Assembly (NCBI RefSeq): GCF_016278365.1
Contig: NZ_JADQBZ010000013.1
Coordinates: 1 to 37,588, forward strand
From: Methanolobus sp.
Lineage (GTDB): Archaea > Halobacteriota > Methanosarcinia > Methanosarcinales > Methanosarcinaceae
Direction: 5' to 3'
DNA length: 37,588 nt
A program made the translations under genes and the position numbers. The notes beneath the pieces were generated by a model. That model saw nothing but the letters and a program-made list of their open reading frames with translations. It did no database searches and was not told the origin of the DNA. Positions 26,335 through 34,169 of this stretch are shown one piece after another. Numbering within the stretch: the first letter of the stretch is position 1; every line of letters begins with the position of its first letter.

Positions 26335-27198
26335 TCAAAGCTTTTTAAGCTCACCACCACAGAGCTTACAGAATAGTGCCTCATGATCATGCTCATTATA
26401 TCTGCATCTGCTGCATTCCTTTGTTGGACTGAGATTTTTCCTTTCTTCCATAGAAGCGAAACTCATCTCAGCTGTTACAATCCCGGTAGGCACAGCTATG
26501 ATGCTGTATCCCATGATCATCACAAATGATGCCAGTGCCCTTCCAAGGGAAGTCAGGGGCACTATGTCCCCATAACCCACGGTTGTCATAGTTATGATTG
26601 CCCAGTAAATACTCATGGGTATGCTTGTAAAACCGCTTTCTTCCCCTTCTATAAGATACATCAGGCTTCCCATTACAGTTACAAGCGCAAGTACAGTGAA
26701 AAGGAAGACTGTTATTTTCCTCCTGCTGGCACGCATTGCCCTTATAAGCAAGTCTGCTTCGCTCATGTACTGTACGAGCTTGAGAACACGGAATATTCTC
26801 AGAACTCTTAATATCCTGATAACAAGAAGGAACTGGCTACCTGGTATCAGAATGCTCATGTAGGTGGGTACTATTGCTACCAGATCCACGATGCCAAAAA
26901 GACTTGTAGCATATTTCCTCTTGCTCCTGACACACATCAGCCGGAGGATATATTCCAGAGTGAAGAGTATCGTGAAGAACCACTCAAGCAGGTAGAGCTG
27001 CATACCATACTCGCTTCTGATAGGAGCAGAGCTATCCATCATGACTATAAGCACGCTGAGAAGGATGCTTACTATGAGAAGGATGTCAAAGGCCTTTCCG
27101 GCAGGAGTGTCGGCTTCAAATATGATATCATATAGTTGTGTTCTCCAGTTATCACCTGCTGGCCTGTTATCCGGAACCTTACTATATGGAAGAGGCAT
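26335..27198 (-). CDS. Voltage-gated potassium channel with C-terminal zinc ribbon
   Basis: 287 residues counted from the ATG at 27198. Six membrane segments are visible, including an arginine-rich S4 (VIRILRVLRIFRVLK, about 127-140), the pore helix and the selectivity filter TTVGYGD (205-211), then S6 (GYSIIAVPTGIVTAEM). The cytoplasmic tail ends in a zinc-ribbon-like pair: C262-x2-C265 and C277-x2-C280. A GGAGTG ribosome site precedes this ATG, which lies only 4 nt past the dinB stop. The longer in-frame start (27246) would overlap dinB. The channel moves K+ across the cytoplasmic membrane; the ribbon is an unusual add-on that might sense metal, redox or a partner. Confidence 0.9.
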   Translation of the reverse strand: MPLPYSKVPDNRPAGDNWRTQLYDIIFEADTPAGKAFDILLIVSILLSVLIVMMDSSAPIRSEYGMQLYLLEWFFTILFTLEYILRLMCVRSKRKYATSLFGIVDLVAIVPTYMSILIPGSQFLLVIRILRVLRIFRVLKLVQYMSEADLLIRAMRASRRKITVFLFTVLALVTVMGSLMYLIEGEESGFTSIPMSIYWAIITMTTVGYGDIVPLTSLGRALASFVMIMGYSIIAVPTGIVTAEMSFASMEERKNLSPTKECSRCRYNEHDHEALFCKLCGGELKKL

Positions 27199-27202
27199 GA
27201 TA

Positions 27203-28297
27203 TCACTCCGCAAAATCGAACAGGCTCTTCTGTCCGGTCTTCTCACTAAGGTTACCGACCATCACTCCAATACGCCTGAAGTTCATTGTGGTTTCCCCGA
27301 GGAACTGGCGCATCATCTCCTTTGCATTATCATGGAGGGCCTGCCTGTCGGATATCGGGTGGCTCAGGGTCCTGCTCTTTGTGGATGTTTTAAAATTTGA
27401 AAAAATGACTGTGACTGTAACAGACCTGAAACCGACTTTTCGGGCCTGCACCCTGTTCATTACATCGTCTGCAAGCTCGGTAAGAAGTGAAAAGACCATC
27501 TGCCCGTCGTGTGTGTCATGTTTGAGTGAGGCCATCCTGCCTATCTGGTCGCTTGCAGACCTTTCCCTTACAGGCGTTTCATCGATTCCGGAAGCTGCAT
27601 GGCTGAGAAATGTACCTTTGTTCTTCCCGAATACCCTGACAAGCTCCATTATGTCATGTTCCTCCAGGTCGGCGACTGTCATGATTCCCATTTCTTCAAG
27701 CTTGTTTTCTGTTACTCTGCCTATGCCCCAGAGTTTGCCTGCAGGCATGGGTCGGAGAAAGTCCTGCACTTCCTCCGCTCTGATAACGGTAATGCCATCA
27801 GGTTTGCGGAAAGAGGATGCCATCTTGGCTATGAGCTTGTTGGGACCTATACCCACAGAACAGGTAAGCTTTTCCTGTGCCTTCACTTCTTCCTTGATAC
27901 GCAGGCCTATCTCCCTGGCAATGTCAAAGTCAGAATTGCAGGAGCGGGTTATATCAAGGAAAGCCTCATCTATGCTGGTTCTCTCAAAAGTCTCCTCGCT
28001 GTCAGCATAGGAGTGCAGTATTGCCATTACGTTCTTTGACACTTCTTCATAGAATCCCTTGCGAACCGGGAGGAAGACCGCATCAGGCTTAAGGGACCTG
28101 GCCTGCCGACAGGGCATGGCTGCGCGTATGCCTGCTCCCCGGGCGGCATAATTACATGTGCTCACAGCCCCGCCTTCCTCGCCGCGGTTGGAGTACATGC
28201 ACACCACCACCGCCTTATCCCTTATAGAAGGATCTTCCCGCTCTTCAATGGCTGCATAGAAGTAGTCCATATCCACATGGATTATCACACGTTGCAT
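27203..28297 (-). CDS. dinB: DNA polymerase IV (Y-family, DinB)
   Basis: 364 residues from the ATG at 28297. That start fits the conserved beginning RVIIHVDMDYFYAAIEE; a GTG at 28339 would add 14 unconserved residues, and neither has a clear ribosome site. Catalytic metal ligands are D9 and D110/E111 (TSIDEAFLD). The helix-hairpin-helix region and little finger follow (LWGIGRVTENKLEEMGI). The C-terminus QKSLFDFAE is a PCNA-binding PIP box (QxxLFDF). It performs translesion synthesis. The K+ channel gene begins just after its stop, so the two appear translationally linked although functionally unrelated. Confidence 0.95.
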   Translation of the reverse strand: MQRVIIHVDMDYFYAAIEEREDPSIRDKAVVVCMYSNRGEEGGAVSTCNYAARGAGIRAAMPCRQARSLKPDAVFLPVRKGFYEEVSKNVMAILHSYADSEETFERTSIDEAFLDITRSCNSDFDIAREIGLRIKEEVKAQEKLTCSVGIGPNKLIAKMASSFRKPDGITVIRAEEVQDFLRPMPAGKLWGIGRVTENKLEEMGIMTVADLEEHDIMELVRVFGKNKGTFLSHAASGIDETPVRERSASDQIGRMASLKHDTHDGQMVFSLLTELADDVMNRVQARKVGFRSVTVTVIFSNFKTSTKSRTLSHPISDRQALHDNAKEMMRQFLGETTMNFRRIGVMVGNLSEKTGQKSLFDFAE

Positions 28298-28434
28298 TGA
28301 ACTTATTTGGGCGGCAGACTTTTTATGGTTAACTCTCACTTATTTTCAAGTCATTTGCAGCCATCTGCAATACTGTACTATGTTGATCCATGTTGACTAT
28401 CTTTTGACCTTACTTGAGCTTATTCTACCTGAGA

Positions 28435-29358
28435 TTATTCTGCAAGAGCTGTGCTCAGATACCTCTCACCTGTATCAGGCAGCACGACTACAATGAGTTT
28501 GCCTTTATTCTCCTGCCTTCTGGCTACTTCCAGGGCTGCGTGAAGTGCTGCACCGCATGATATTCCGCAAAGTATCCCCTCCATTTTCGCAAGCTGCCTG
28601 GCGGTTTCGAATGAATCCTCATTGCTGACCTGGATAATTTCATCGATGATATCCATATTAAGGACACTTGGCACAAAACCAGCTCCTATCCCCTGAATCT
28701 TGTGGGGTCCTGGTTTTCCTCCGGAAAGCACCGGCGAATCTTTAGGCTCGACAGCAACTGCCTTGAAACCTGGCTTGCGGGATTTGATGACTTCCGAAAT
28801 TCCCGTGATAGTCCCGCCTGTACCGACACCCGCAACCAGGATATCCACAGCTCCGTCCGTATCATTCCATATCTCCTCGGCGGTCGTGCGACGATGGATC
28901 TCAGGATTTGCAGGGTTCATGAACTGGTGAGGTACAAATGAACCCGGTGTCTCCCTGGCCAGCTCCTCAGCTTTTTCGATTGCACCTACCATTCCTTTAG
29001 GGCCTGGAGTGAGCACCATTTCGGCACCCAGCATTCTGAGTATCTTCCTTCTTTCCTCTGTCATTGTTTCAGGCATTGTGAGTATCAGGCGATATCCCCT
29101 GGATGCACAGACAAAAGCCAGGCCGATACCTGTATTGCCTGATGTGGGTTCTATCACGACAGTATCCTTGCTCAGAAGCCCTTGTTTTTCGGCTGTTTCT
29201 ATCATACTGAGGGCAATACGGTCCTTAACGGAGCCAAGCGGATTAAAAGCCTCCACTTTCCCCACAACTGTTGCATAGCAGCCTTCAGTTATCCTGTTCA
29301 GGCGTACAAGCGGCGTACGACCTACTGTTTTGGTGATATCGCTGTATATTTTCCCGAT
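28435..29358 (-). CDS. cysK: Cysteine synthase CysK (O-acetylserine sulfhydrylase) with non-canonical start
   Basis: 307 residues if counted from the conserved N-terminus. PLP lysine K45 lies in [17 protein letters not shown] binds the substrate carboxylate, and [10 protein letters not shown] binds the PLP phosphate. The enzyme makes cysteine from O-acetylserine and sulfide. The first ATG/GTG/TTG in frame is the GTG at 29265, which would cut off the conserved N-terminal segment [19 protein letters not shown]. That segment is intact and in frame, and it begins with ATC at 29356-29358, exactly where family members have ATG, 8 nt after an AAGGGG ribosome site; a TAA lies five codons upstream. 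An AUC start or a recent start-codon mutation is therefore indicated. It lies downstream of cysE on the same strand. Confidence 0.9.
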   Translation of the reverse strand: MGKIYSDITKTVGRTPLVRLNRITEGCYATVVGKVEAFNPLGSVKDRIALSMIETAEKQGLLSKDTVVIEPTSGNTGIGLAFVCASRGYRLILTMPETMTEERRKILRMLGAEMVLTPGPKGMVGAIEKAEELARETPGSFVPHQFMNPANPEIHRRTTAEEIWNDTDGAVDILVAGVGTGGTITGISEVIKSRKPGFKAVAVEPKDSPVLSGGKPGPHKIQGIGAGFVPSVLNMDIIDEIIQVSNEDSFETARQLAKMEGILCGISCGAALHAALEVARRQENKGKLIVVVLPDTGERYLSTALAE

Positions 29359-29438
29359 GTTACCAACCCCTTAAAGTAATCACTTTATTGTTATTAATTT
29401 GGACTTTATGTTAAATCCTATCAGTTCCTGACAACAGA

Positions 29439-30404
29439 TCATTGCTTTTCCTTGAATTTGAGCCGTGGCTCCTCGATGATAACCTTTGTGTCCGGAGGGA
29501 CCGATCTGGTTATCCACACGCTTCCTCCAATGACAGAACGAGCACCAATAACAGTATCCCCTCCCAATATGGTGGCATTGGAGTATATTATCACGTCATC
29601 CTCTATGGTCGGGTGCCTTTTCTTCCCACGGATCAGCTCTCCACTCTCATCTTTTGGGAAACTGAGCGAGCCCAGGGTAACTCCCTGGTAGATGCGGACA
29701 TTGTCTCCGATCTGGCATGTCTCTCCAATAACCACTCCGGTGCCATGATCGATGAACAGCCCTCTGCCAATCTTTGCTCCCGGATGTATATCGATGCCCA
29801 CTGCACTGTGAGCATATTCTGTCATTATGCGTGGAAGTATTGCTATCCCTTGCCTGTGCAATTCATGGGCTACCCTGTAGACCGTCAGGGCAAAGATTCC
29901 GGGATAGCTGAAGATGATCTCGTCGTAGCTTTTAGCCGCAGGATCTCCCTCATAGGCTGCCACGACATCGGAAGCAAGCAGGGATCTTATCATAGGTATT
30001 TTCTCCAGGAAGGCTATTGTTTCTGCCTGTCCGCGATCGATACACTCCGAACAATTCTCTTCGTACCTGTTGCAGTCGTGGATAATACTGTTACTTATCT
30101 GCTCGGAAAGCTGCTCAAAAAGTTTTGTTATCTCACTTCCCAGATGGTAGCGCAGGTTATTCCTGTCAAGGGTCTGCTCCCCGAAATAACCGGGAAAGAG
30201 GATGTCTTTGACCAAGCCTATTATTTCTATAAGTGCTTCCTTGGAAGGTATTACAGCCGCATCCACATGGTCAAAACAATTACTGTCATAACAACTGCTA
30301 ACAACGGAATCAACTACACGGGGTATCTGGGAGCGGTACCTGTTGTCTACCAGCGACTTCAGGATGGCGCATCTTCTTTCTTCGGTTTGTGATTCATTGA
30401 CCAT
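29439..30404 (-). CDS. cysE: Serine O-acetyltransferase CysE (EpsC-type)
   Basis: 321 residues from the ATG at 30404, which has GGCAGGA upstream; an ATG at 30422 is an alternative without a ribosome site. An N-terminal helical domain (to about 185) is followed by a left-handed beta-helix with hexapeptide repeats (HPGAKIGRGLFIDHGTGVVIG, IGDNVRIYQGVTLG). The catalytic His is in FIDHGTG. A lysine-rich insertion (SFPKDESGELIRGKKRHP) is typical of the long form. The enzyme activates serine with acetyl-CoA for CysK, encoded 80 bp downstream. Many methanogens make cysteine on tRNA instead, so a CysE-CysK pair marks the branch that, like Methanosarcina barkeri, also has the bacterial-type route. Confidence 0.94.
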   Translation of the reverse strand: MVNESQTEERRCAILKSLVDNRYRSQIPRVVDSVVSSCYDSNCFDHVDAAVIPSKEALIEIIGLVKDILFPGYFGEQTLDRNNLRYHLGSEITKLFEQLSEQISNSIIHDCNRYEENCSECIDRGQAETIAFLEKIPMIRSLLASDVVAAYEGDPAAKSYDEIIFSYPGIFALTVYRVAHELHRQGIAILPRIMTEYAHSAVGIDIHPGAKIGRGLFIDHGTGVVIGETCQIGDNVRIYQGVTLGSLSFPKDESGELIRGKKRHPTIEDDVIIYSNATILGGDTVIGARSVIGGSVWITRSVPPDTKVIIEEPRLKFKEKQ

Positions 30405-30461
30405 GCTCTTTCCTGCCCTCATAAACTACTTGCAAATAGATATTGGTATAGTATCTTATAA

Positions 30462-30478
30462 TGTTAACGCTGTTAACA
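30462..30478. promoter_or_regulatory. Palindrome TGTTAAC-GCT-GTTAACA, putative cysE operator
   Basis: Perfect seven-base inverted arms around a three-base spacer, 58-74 bp upstream of the cysE ATG and overlapping the edge of the likely minus-strand TATA region (ATTATAAGATAC, about 30451-30462). A partial third copy (GCTTAACA) follows near 30489. The position fits a repressor or activator site controlling cysteine synthesis. Confidence 0.45.
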
Positions 30479-30678
30479 GTCTATTGACGCTTAACATGTC
30501 TTTTCCTGCAATTATGCCCCTCAATTCCCGTCACCCGTAAAAGCCCTATGTGACCCCGCTGGCAGGGCCTGCTTCCTAAAAGTTATCTTCTTTCTATCCA
30601 GTTTCTATCCAGTCTTCACATACACATTATTGGTAATCGCATTTAAGAGCTTTGAGCAGGGCTCTCCGGCCTTCTATT

Positions 30679-31380
30679 TCACCTGATGCAGTAGAAACCG
30701 GCCTGCATATAGGAATACCAAAGCAGTTCCACGACCTTAAAACCTGCCTCTCTCAGCAGTTTAAGATGCTCTTCCACAGTTATAGGGAAATATTCCACAT
30801 CAAAACGGGCAAGGTTTTTTTCTATATCACCAGGTTCTTTCCCCAGAGAAAGCTGGAAGTTTCTCACATAATTTTTCCCAATGGCTATGCCGCTATCAGT
30901 AAAAGGCCTGATGTTTTCGAAGGTGATAAAAATCCCGTCATCCTTTAAAAGCCTGTAACAGACATCAATAGCCTCTACCCTCTCTTCGCGGCTCAGGTAA
31001 TGGTGGCACTGGATGGCAGTGATGATATCGGGTCTCTCTCCCGTTATCCCTGAGAACCCCTGAGTCGGGGAGGGCTCAAGAAAAACTAGTTGTTCCCGGG
31101 GAAGGGAGGACAATTTTATTTTCGCCTGTTCCAGCATGCCCTCTGAAGGGTCCATTAGCAGGAACCTGGTGTCAGGAAACTCTTCAGCGGCCTTATGAAC
31201 CAGCGCCCCTGTCCCGCAGCCGGTATCCAGCCATACATCTGGCTTGAAGGGCAGTGCCCTGACAAGATTGATGACCTCCCTGTGAAAAGCCTGATAGTAG
31301 GGAATGGTGCTGACCACCCTTGCATCAAAATCCTCCGGCAGATAGGGGGTGTCATTGTTGTATGGATGTGCGGGTGACAT
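30679..31380 (-). CDS. Class I SAM-dependent methyltransferase
   Basis: 233 residues. Motif I is VWLDTGCGTGALVHKA (about 49-64), motif II is FLLMDPSEGMLEQAK, and the motif III region is PDIITAIQCHHYLSREERVEAIDVCYRLLKDDGIFITFEN. The substrate cannot be told: the C-terminal part (KEPGDIEKNLARFDVEYFP) is variable. A TATA-like box (AATTTAAATCC on the minus strand, about 31400-31411) lies about 25 bp before the ATG, and no ribosome site is present, so the message is probably leaderless. It appears to stand alone. Confidence 0.88.
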   Translation of the reverse strand: MSPAHPYNNDTPYLPEDFDARVVSTIPYYQAFHREVINLVRALPFKPDVWLDTGCGTGALVHKAAEEFPDTRFLLMDPSEGMLEQAKIKLSSLPREQLVFLEPSPTQGFSGITGERPDIITAIQCHHYLSREERVEAIDVCYRLLKDDGIFITFENIRPFTDSGIAIGKNYVRNFQLSLGKEPGDIEKNLARFDVEYFPITVEEHLKLLREAGFKVVELLWYSYMQAGFYCIR

Positions 31381-31565
31381 AACTGAGACTTGGTATGAAT
31401 GGATTTAAATTTTGTTCATATCCACCCTGCAGGAACATTCATAAGAAGAACAATAACAAAGTTAACCACAGAGAACACTTAGTCCAAAGAGGACGCTTCT
31501 ATGTTCTTTTGGTCTTCCCATTTTTGTTTGTTCTGTAAACTTTTGTGGTTTCACTTCAAACAAGT

Positions 31566-31925
31566 TCACTCCTGAACATATACAAAACCTACCCTCATGG
31601 CAATTTCAGCCCTTGTCAATTCCTGTCCGAGGTAGGCTGCATGGTTAAGTGTACTTACCCACCCATACCTGATTATGGTCCGGTAGATGGAACGTGCATC
31701 CCGGCCTTCGATCATCCTCAGGAGTTCCTTGTCGTATGAATAATGTTTTGCAAGGATTGTCCTTTTGTCAGGCTGCGGTACAATTATGAAATATCCGGTA
31801 CTGTCAAGCTCAAGCTTTCCCGGCTCTTCAGCCTCTATCAGAGGAGCGTTTAGAATGTCCTCATTTATACTGTCGGTTTCGCATGTCTCATCTTCCACAG
31901 TTGCCACCCTATTGTACATCCTCAC
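31566..31925 (-). CDS. Small protein resembling DUF4346
   Basis: 119 residues (GTG start 31925; ATG at 31919 also possible). An acidic N-terminal 35 residues precede a compact domain, LELDSTGYFIIVPQPDKRTILAKHYSYDKELL and so on, ending with LTRAEIAMRVGFVYVQE. This resembles DUF4346, a domain also found at the C-terminus of dihydropteroate-synthase-like proteins of methanogens. That match is from memory of the pattern, not from a search. It lies 15 bp downstream of the 437-residue gene on the same strand, so the two are probably one transcript. Confidence 0.6.
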   Translation of the reverse strand: MRMYNRVATVEDETCETDSINEDILNAPLIEAEEPGKLELDSTGYFIIVPQPDKRTILAKHYSYDKELLRMIEGRDARSIYRTIIRYGWVSTLNHAAYLGQELTRAEIAMRVGFVYVQE

Positions 31926-31940
31926 TGTTTTTCAATATTG

Positions 31941-33254
31941 TCACCTGTCGGGATGCCACATCTTCATATGTTCGGCATGCGTTTGCAGGTATGAGCCCGG
32001 CTCGTAGAACCTGTCATAGAATTCAAGGTCGATATGTTGTGCCTGAAGGTATGGCATGACGAATATGCTGGGCACGGTACCCGGGAATTTCCCAAAGGTT
32101 TCAAAGATGTACTGGGCCTGCAGTGCTGCACATTCCCTGAATTCTTCACTATAGCGTTGTGCGCTGCTGCGGACCCCCGGAGTGTCCTTGTAGTAGCCTG
32201 GCGTCTGCGGATTGAAAGGTCCTCCCGGACCAAACTTCCTTTCAGCGAGTGCATCCACAGCCTTCCTCATATTTTTATAATGGGGAGGGGTGTATCCTTC
32301 AAAAACACCAGGCAGACCTGTCGGGTTTGGCAGGGACCATCGATCATCGGTATCATACCTGAATCCAAGTCCCTTCACTTCAGGGTCACCGCTTGCCCCC
32401 AGTAAAGAGAAGGGGTCCAGGCCGTTAAACATCCATCCTCCAAGCCCCACGGCCTGCAGCATCAGCATTCCTGCATAGCAGGAAGTTGAGAGTTCTGCTG
32501 TCACCTCTGAAAGGGACCACATCTCCAGGAAAGTTAGGGGGTAGGGATTCTCCGCATCCACAAGGTCTGCATACTGCCTGAGACCTTCGATTTCGTTCCC
32601 GTGAACATCGTCATAGAAACATACACCGTTCTGGACATAGTAACATATACCTGCCAGCACATGCTGGGCCAGGTCACCTACCGGGATTACCAGTGTTGTT
32701 CCCGGATGATTGGCTACCCAGGTGTTATGTGCTTCCATATGGGGCACTTGCGGAGGCAATTGCAAACGGACATCATCCAGTTTGTGTATCCTGCTGCGGG
32801 CAGATTGGAGAATTTCTTCCAGCTCAAGCTTCCCTTCTTTGCTTCTTGAGCCAGATGCCGGTACATCACGGCTCTCTAAAAAGTAAACTCCGTTATCGTC
32901 TGTAAAGAACAGTTCGCTTGTATGAAAGCCCGCAGCTGATGGAAACGTTCGTCCTCCTGCGCTACATGCATAGTTTGACAGATAAGGAGCATATCTTTCA
33001 CCCCTCATTATCAGGTTATGCCAGCCTGTGTTGCCTCCCATGGCGGTCAGGATAGTCATCTGTTCCAGTTCCGAGAGTGGTTCAGGTCCGCGGCTTGAAG
33101 TGTACTTGAAATAGCCATCCGGAATCGAGGCTCCCATGAAAAATCTTCTTGCTCTTCGCCCGAGCAGGGCATCCACCAGTGTAAACTGTTTTACCTTCTC
33201 AAACCCTGGAGGAAGGTCTTTCATTTCTCCCACTATCATTTTCCCCCTAATCAT
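31941..33254 (-). CDS. Uncharacterised 437-residue protein, possibly nitroreductase-like
   Basis: I do not recognise the family with confidence. Two stretches resemble the FMN-binding nitroreductase/SagB fold: SAGGRTFPSAAGFHTSELFF (near residue 98) and the helix SCYAGMLMLQAVGLGGWMFNG (near residue 265). The protein has no signal peptide or membrane helix and is rich in aromatic residues and Gly/Pro; conserved-looking Cys residues occur at NYACSAGG and STSCYAG. ATGs at 33254, 33239 and 33224 are all possible starts; the one at 33239 has a G-rich ribosome site close by. It is followed 15 bp later by a small DUF4346-like gene. Confidence 0.7.
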   Translation of the reverse strand: MIRGKMIVGEMKDLPPGFEKVKQFTLVDALLGRRARRFFMGASIPDGYFKYTSSRGPEPLSELEQMTILTAMGGNTGWHNLIMRGERYAPYLSNYACSAGGRTFPSAAGFHTSELFFTDDNGVYFLESRDVPASGSRSKEGKLELEEILQSARSRIHKLDDVRLQLPPQVPHMEAHNTWVANHPGTTLVIPVGDLAQHVLAGICYYVQNGVCFYDDVHGNEIEGLRQYADLVDAENPYPLTFLEMWSLSEVTAELSTSCYAGMLMLQAVGLGGWMFNGLDPFSLLGASGDPEVKGLGFRYDTDDRWSLPNPTGLPGVFEGYTPPHYKNMRKAVDALAERKFGPGGPFNPQTPGYYKDTPGVRSSAQRYSEEFRECAALQAQYIFETFGKFPGTVPSIFVMPYLQAQHIDLEFYDRFYEPGSYLQTHAEHMKMWHPDR

Positions 33255-33476
33255 ATCCGCTATCAGGGGATGCCTCTTCAGGCAATCCTATACGGATGTT
33301 CATTATCAGCTTTGGCAGCCGATGACATAAGCGTTATTCTGGAATATGTATGGAATGCATAAAGGTGAACTCTCCGGGGAATCCGTATTCCCTGCGGTTA
33401 TCCTGCCTGAACTCTATTTGTCCCCTGAATCAGATAATCAAGGTTATCATTCTGCTCGTTCTCTGTCTTTCACGCT

Positions 33477-33917
33477 TTATGGAATGACAAGTACCGGTTT
33501 TTTTGCATGCCTCACCACATTTTCTGCGACACTGCCAAGTAGCATATGACTGAGTCCCGTTATTCCCAGTGTCCCCATCACTATGAGATCTATATCGTTC
33601 TCTGCGGCAAAATCCACGATGCCGTCTGTAGGAGTTTTGCCGTCAATGACCACAGGCTCCACTACGACACCTTCTTTCCTGCCGACCTCCACCACATGGT
33701 CGGTAGCCTTCTTACCTACATCCCTTTGGTGACTTTCCAGTGCCTTTGACCACATTTCACCGCGCATAGCAAGAGCAACGCCTGAAGGTGGGATAACATA
33801 AAGAGCACTTACTTTAGCACTGTTAGCTTTTGCAAGTTCGATACCCCATTCTACTGCATTCTTTACGTTTTCAGAACCATCTGTAGCTACCACTATCTTT
33901 TTTATTTTTGTACTCAT
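33477..33917 (-). CDS. Universal stress protein (UspA family)
   Basis: 146 residues from the ATG at 33917, in STKIKKIVVATDGSENVKNA; a longer in-frame start at 33947 adds ten unconserved residues. The ATP-binding signature GxxGx9GS is present (MGTLGITGLSHMLLGSVAENV), and the chain ends KKPVLVIP as usual. The protein should be a cytoplasmic, ATP-binding dimer. A GGGG-containing ribosome site lies a few bases before this ATG. It stands alone. Confidence 0.93.
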   Translation of the reverse strand: MSTKIKKIVVATDGSENVKNAVEWGIELAKANSAKVSALYVIPPSGVALAMRGEMWSKALESHQRDVGKKATDHVVEVGRKEGVVVEPVVIDGKTPTDGIVDFAAENDIDLIVMGTLGITGLSHMLLGSVAENVVRHAKKPVLVIP

Positions 33918-34169
33918 ACATATACCCCAATAATAATTATGGCACAAGAAGCATATGTTTTTTTCGTTAAGTTTTTAACTTCAACTGGCCGGTTAAGTGA
34001 AACTTTCCTTCTCTCTCTGTACTATGAGAGTTTTTCAATATCACAAACAAAAGAAAAGAATATTTTTGCAGGGAAAGACTTTAGTGTAAAATGCTTCCCT
34101 GATAAAGGGTAGGGATTAAAATTCCCTCCTCAGGACTTGTGATTAATTATTGATCTGTGTGGTAAACTG

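Noticed and set aside
27288-28010. 240-codon plus-strand ORF opposite dinB
   Set aside because: Serine/leucine-rich antisense shadow of the Y-family polymerase.
29442-30392. 316-codon plus-strand ORF opposite cysE
   Set aside because: It is an antisense shadow of a clearly recognisable serine acetyltransferase gene and shows no family features.
34108-34126. AGGGA...TCCCT dyad upstream of the UPF0182 gene
   Set aside because: Arms of only five bases around an AT centre and no clear relation to a promoter element.
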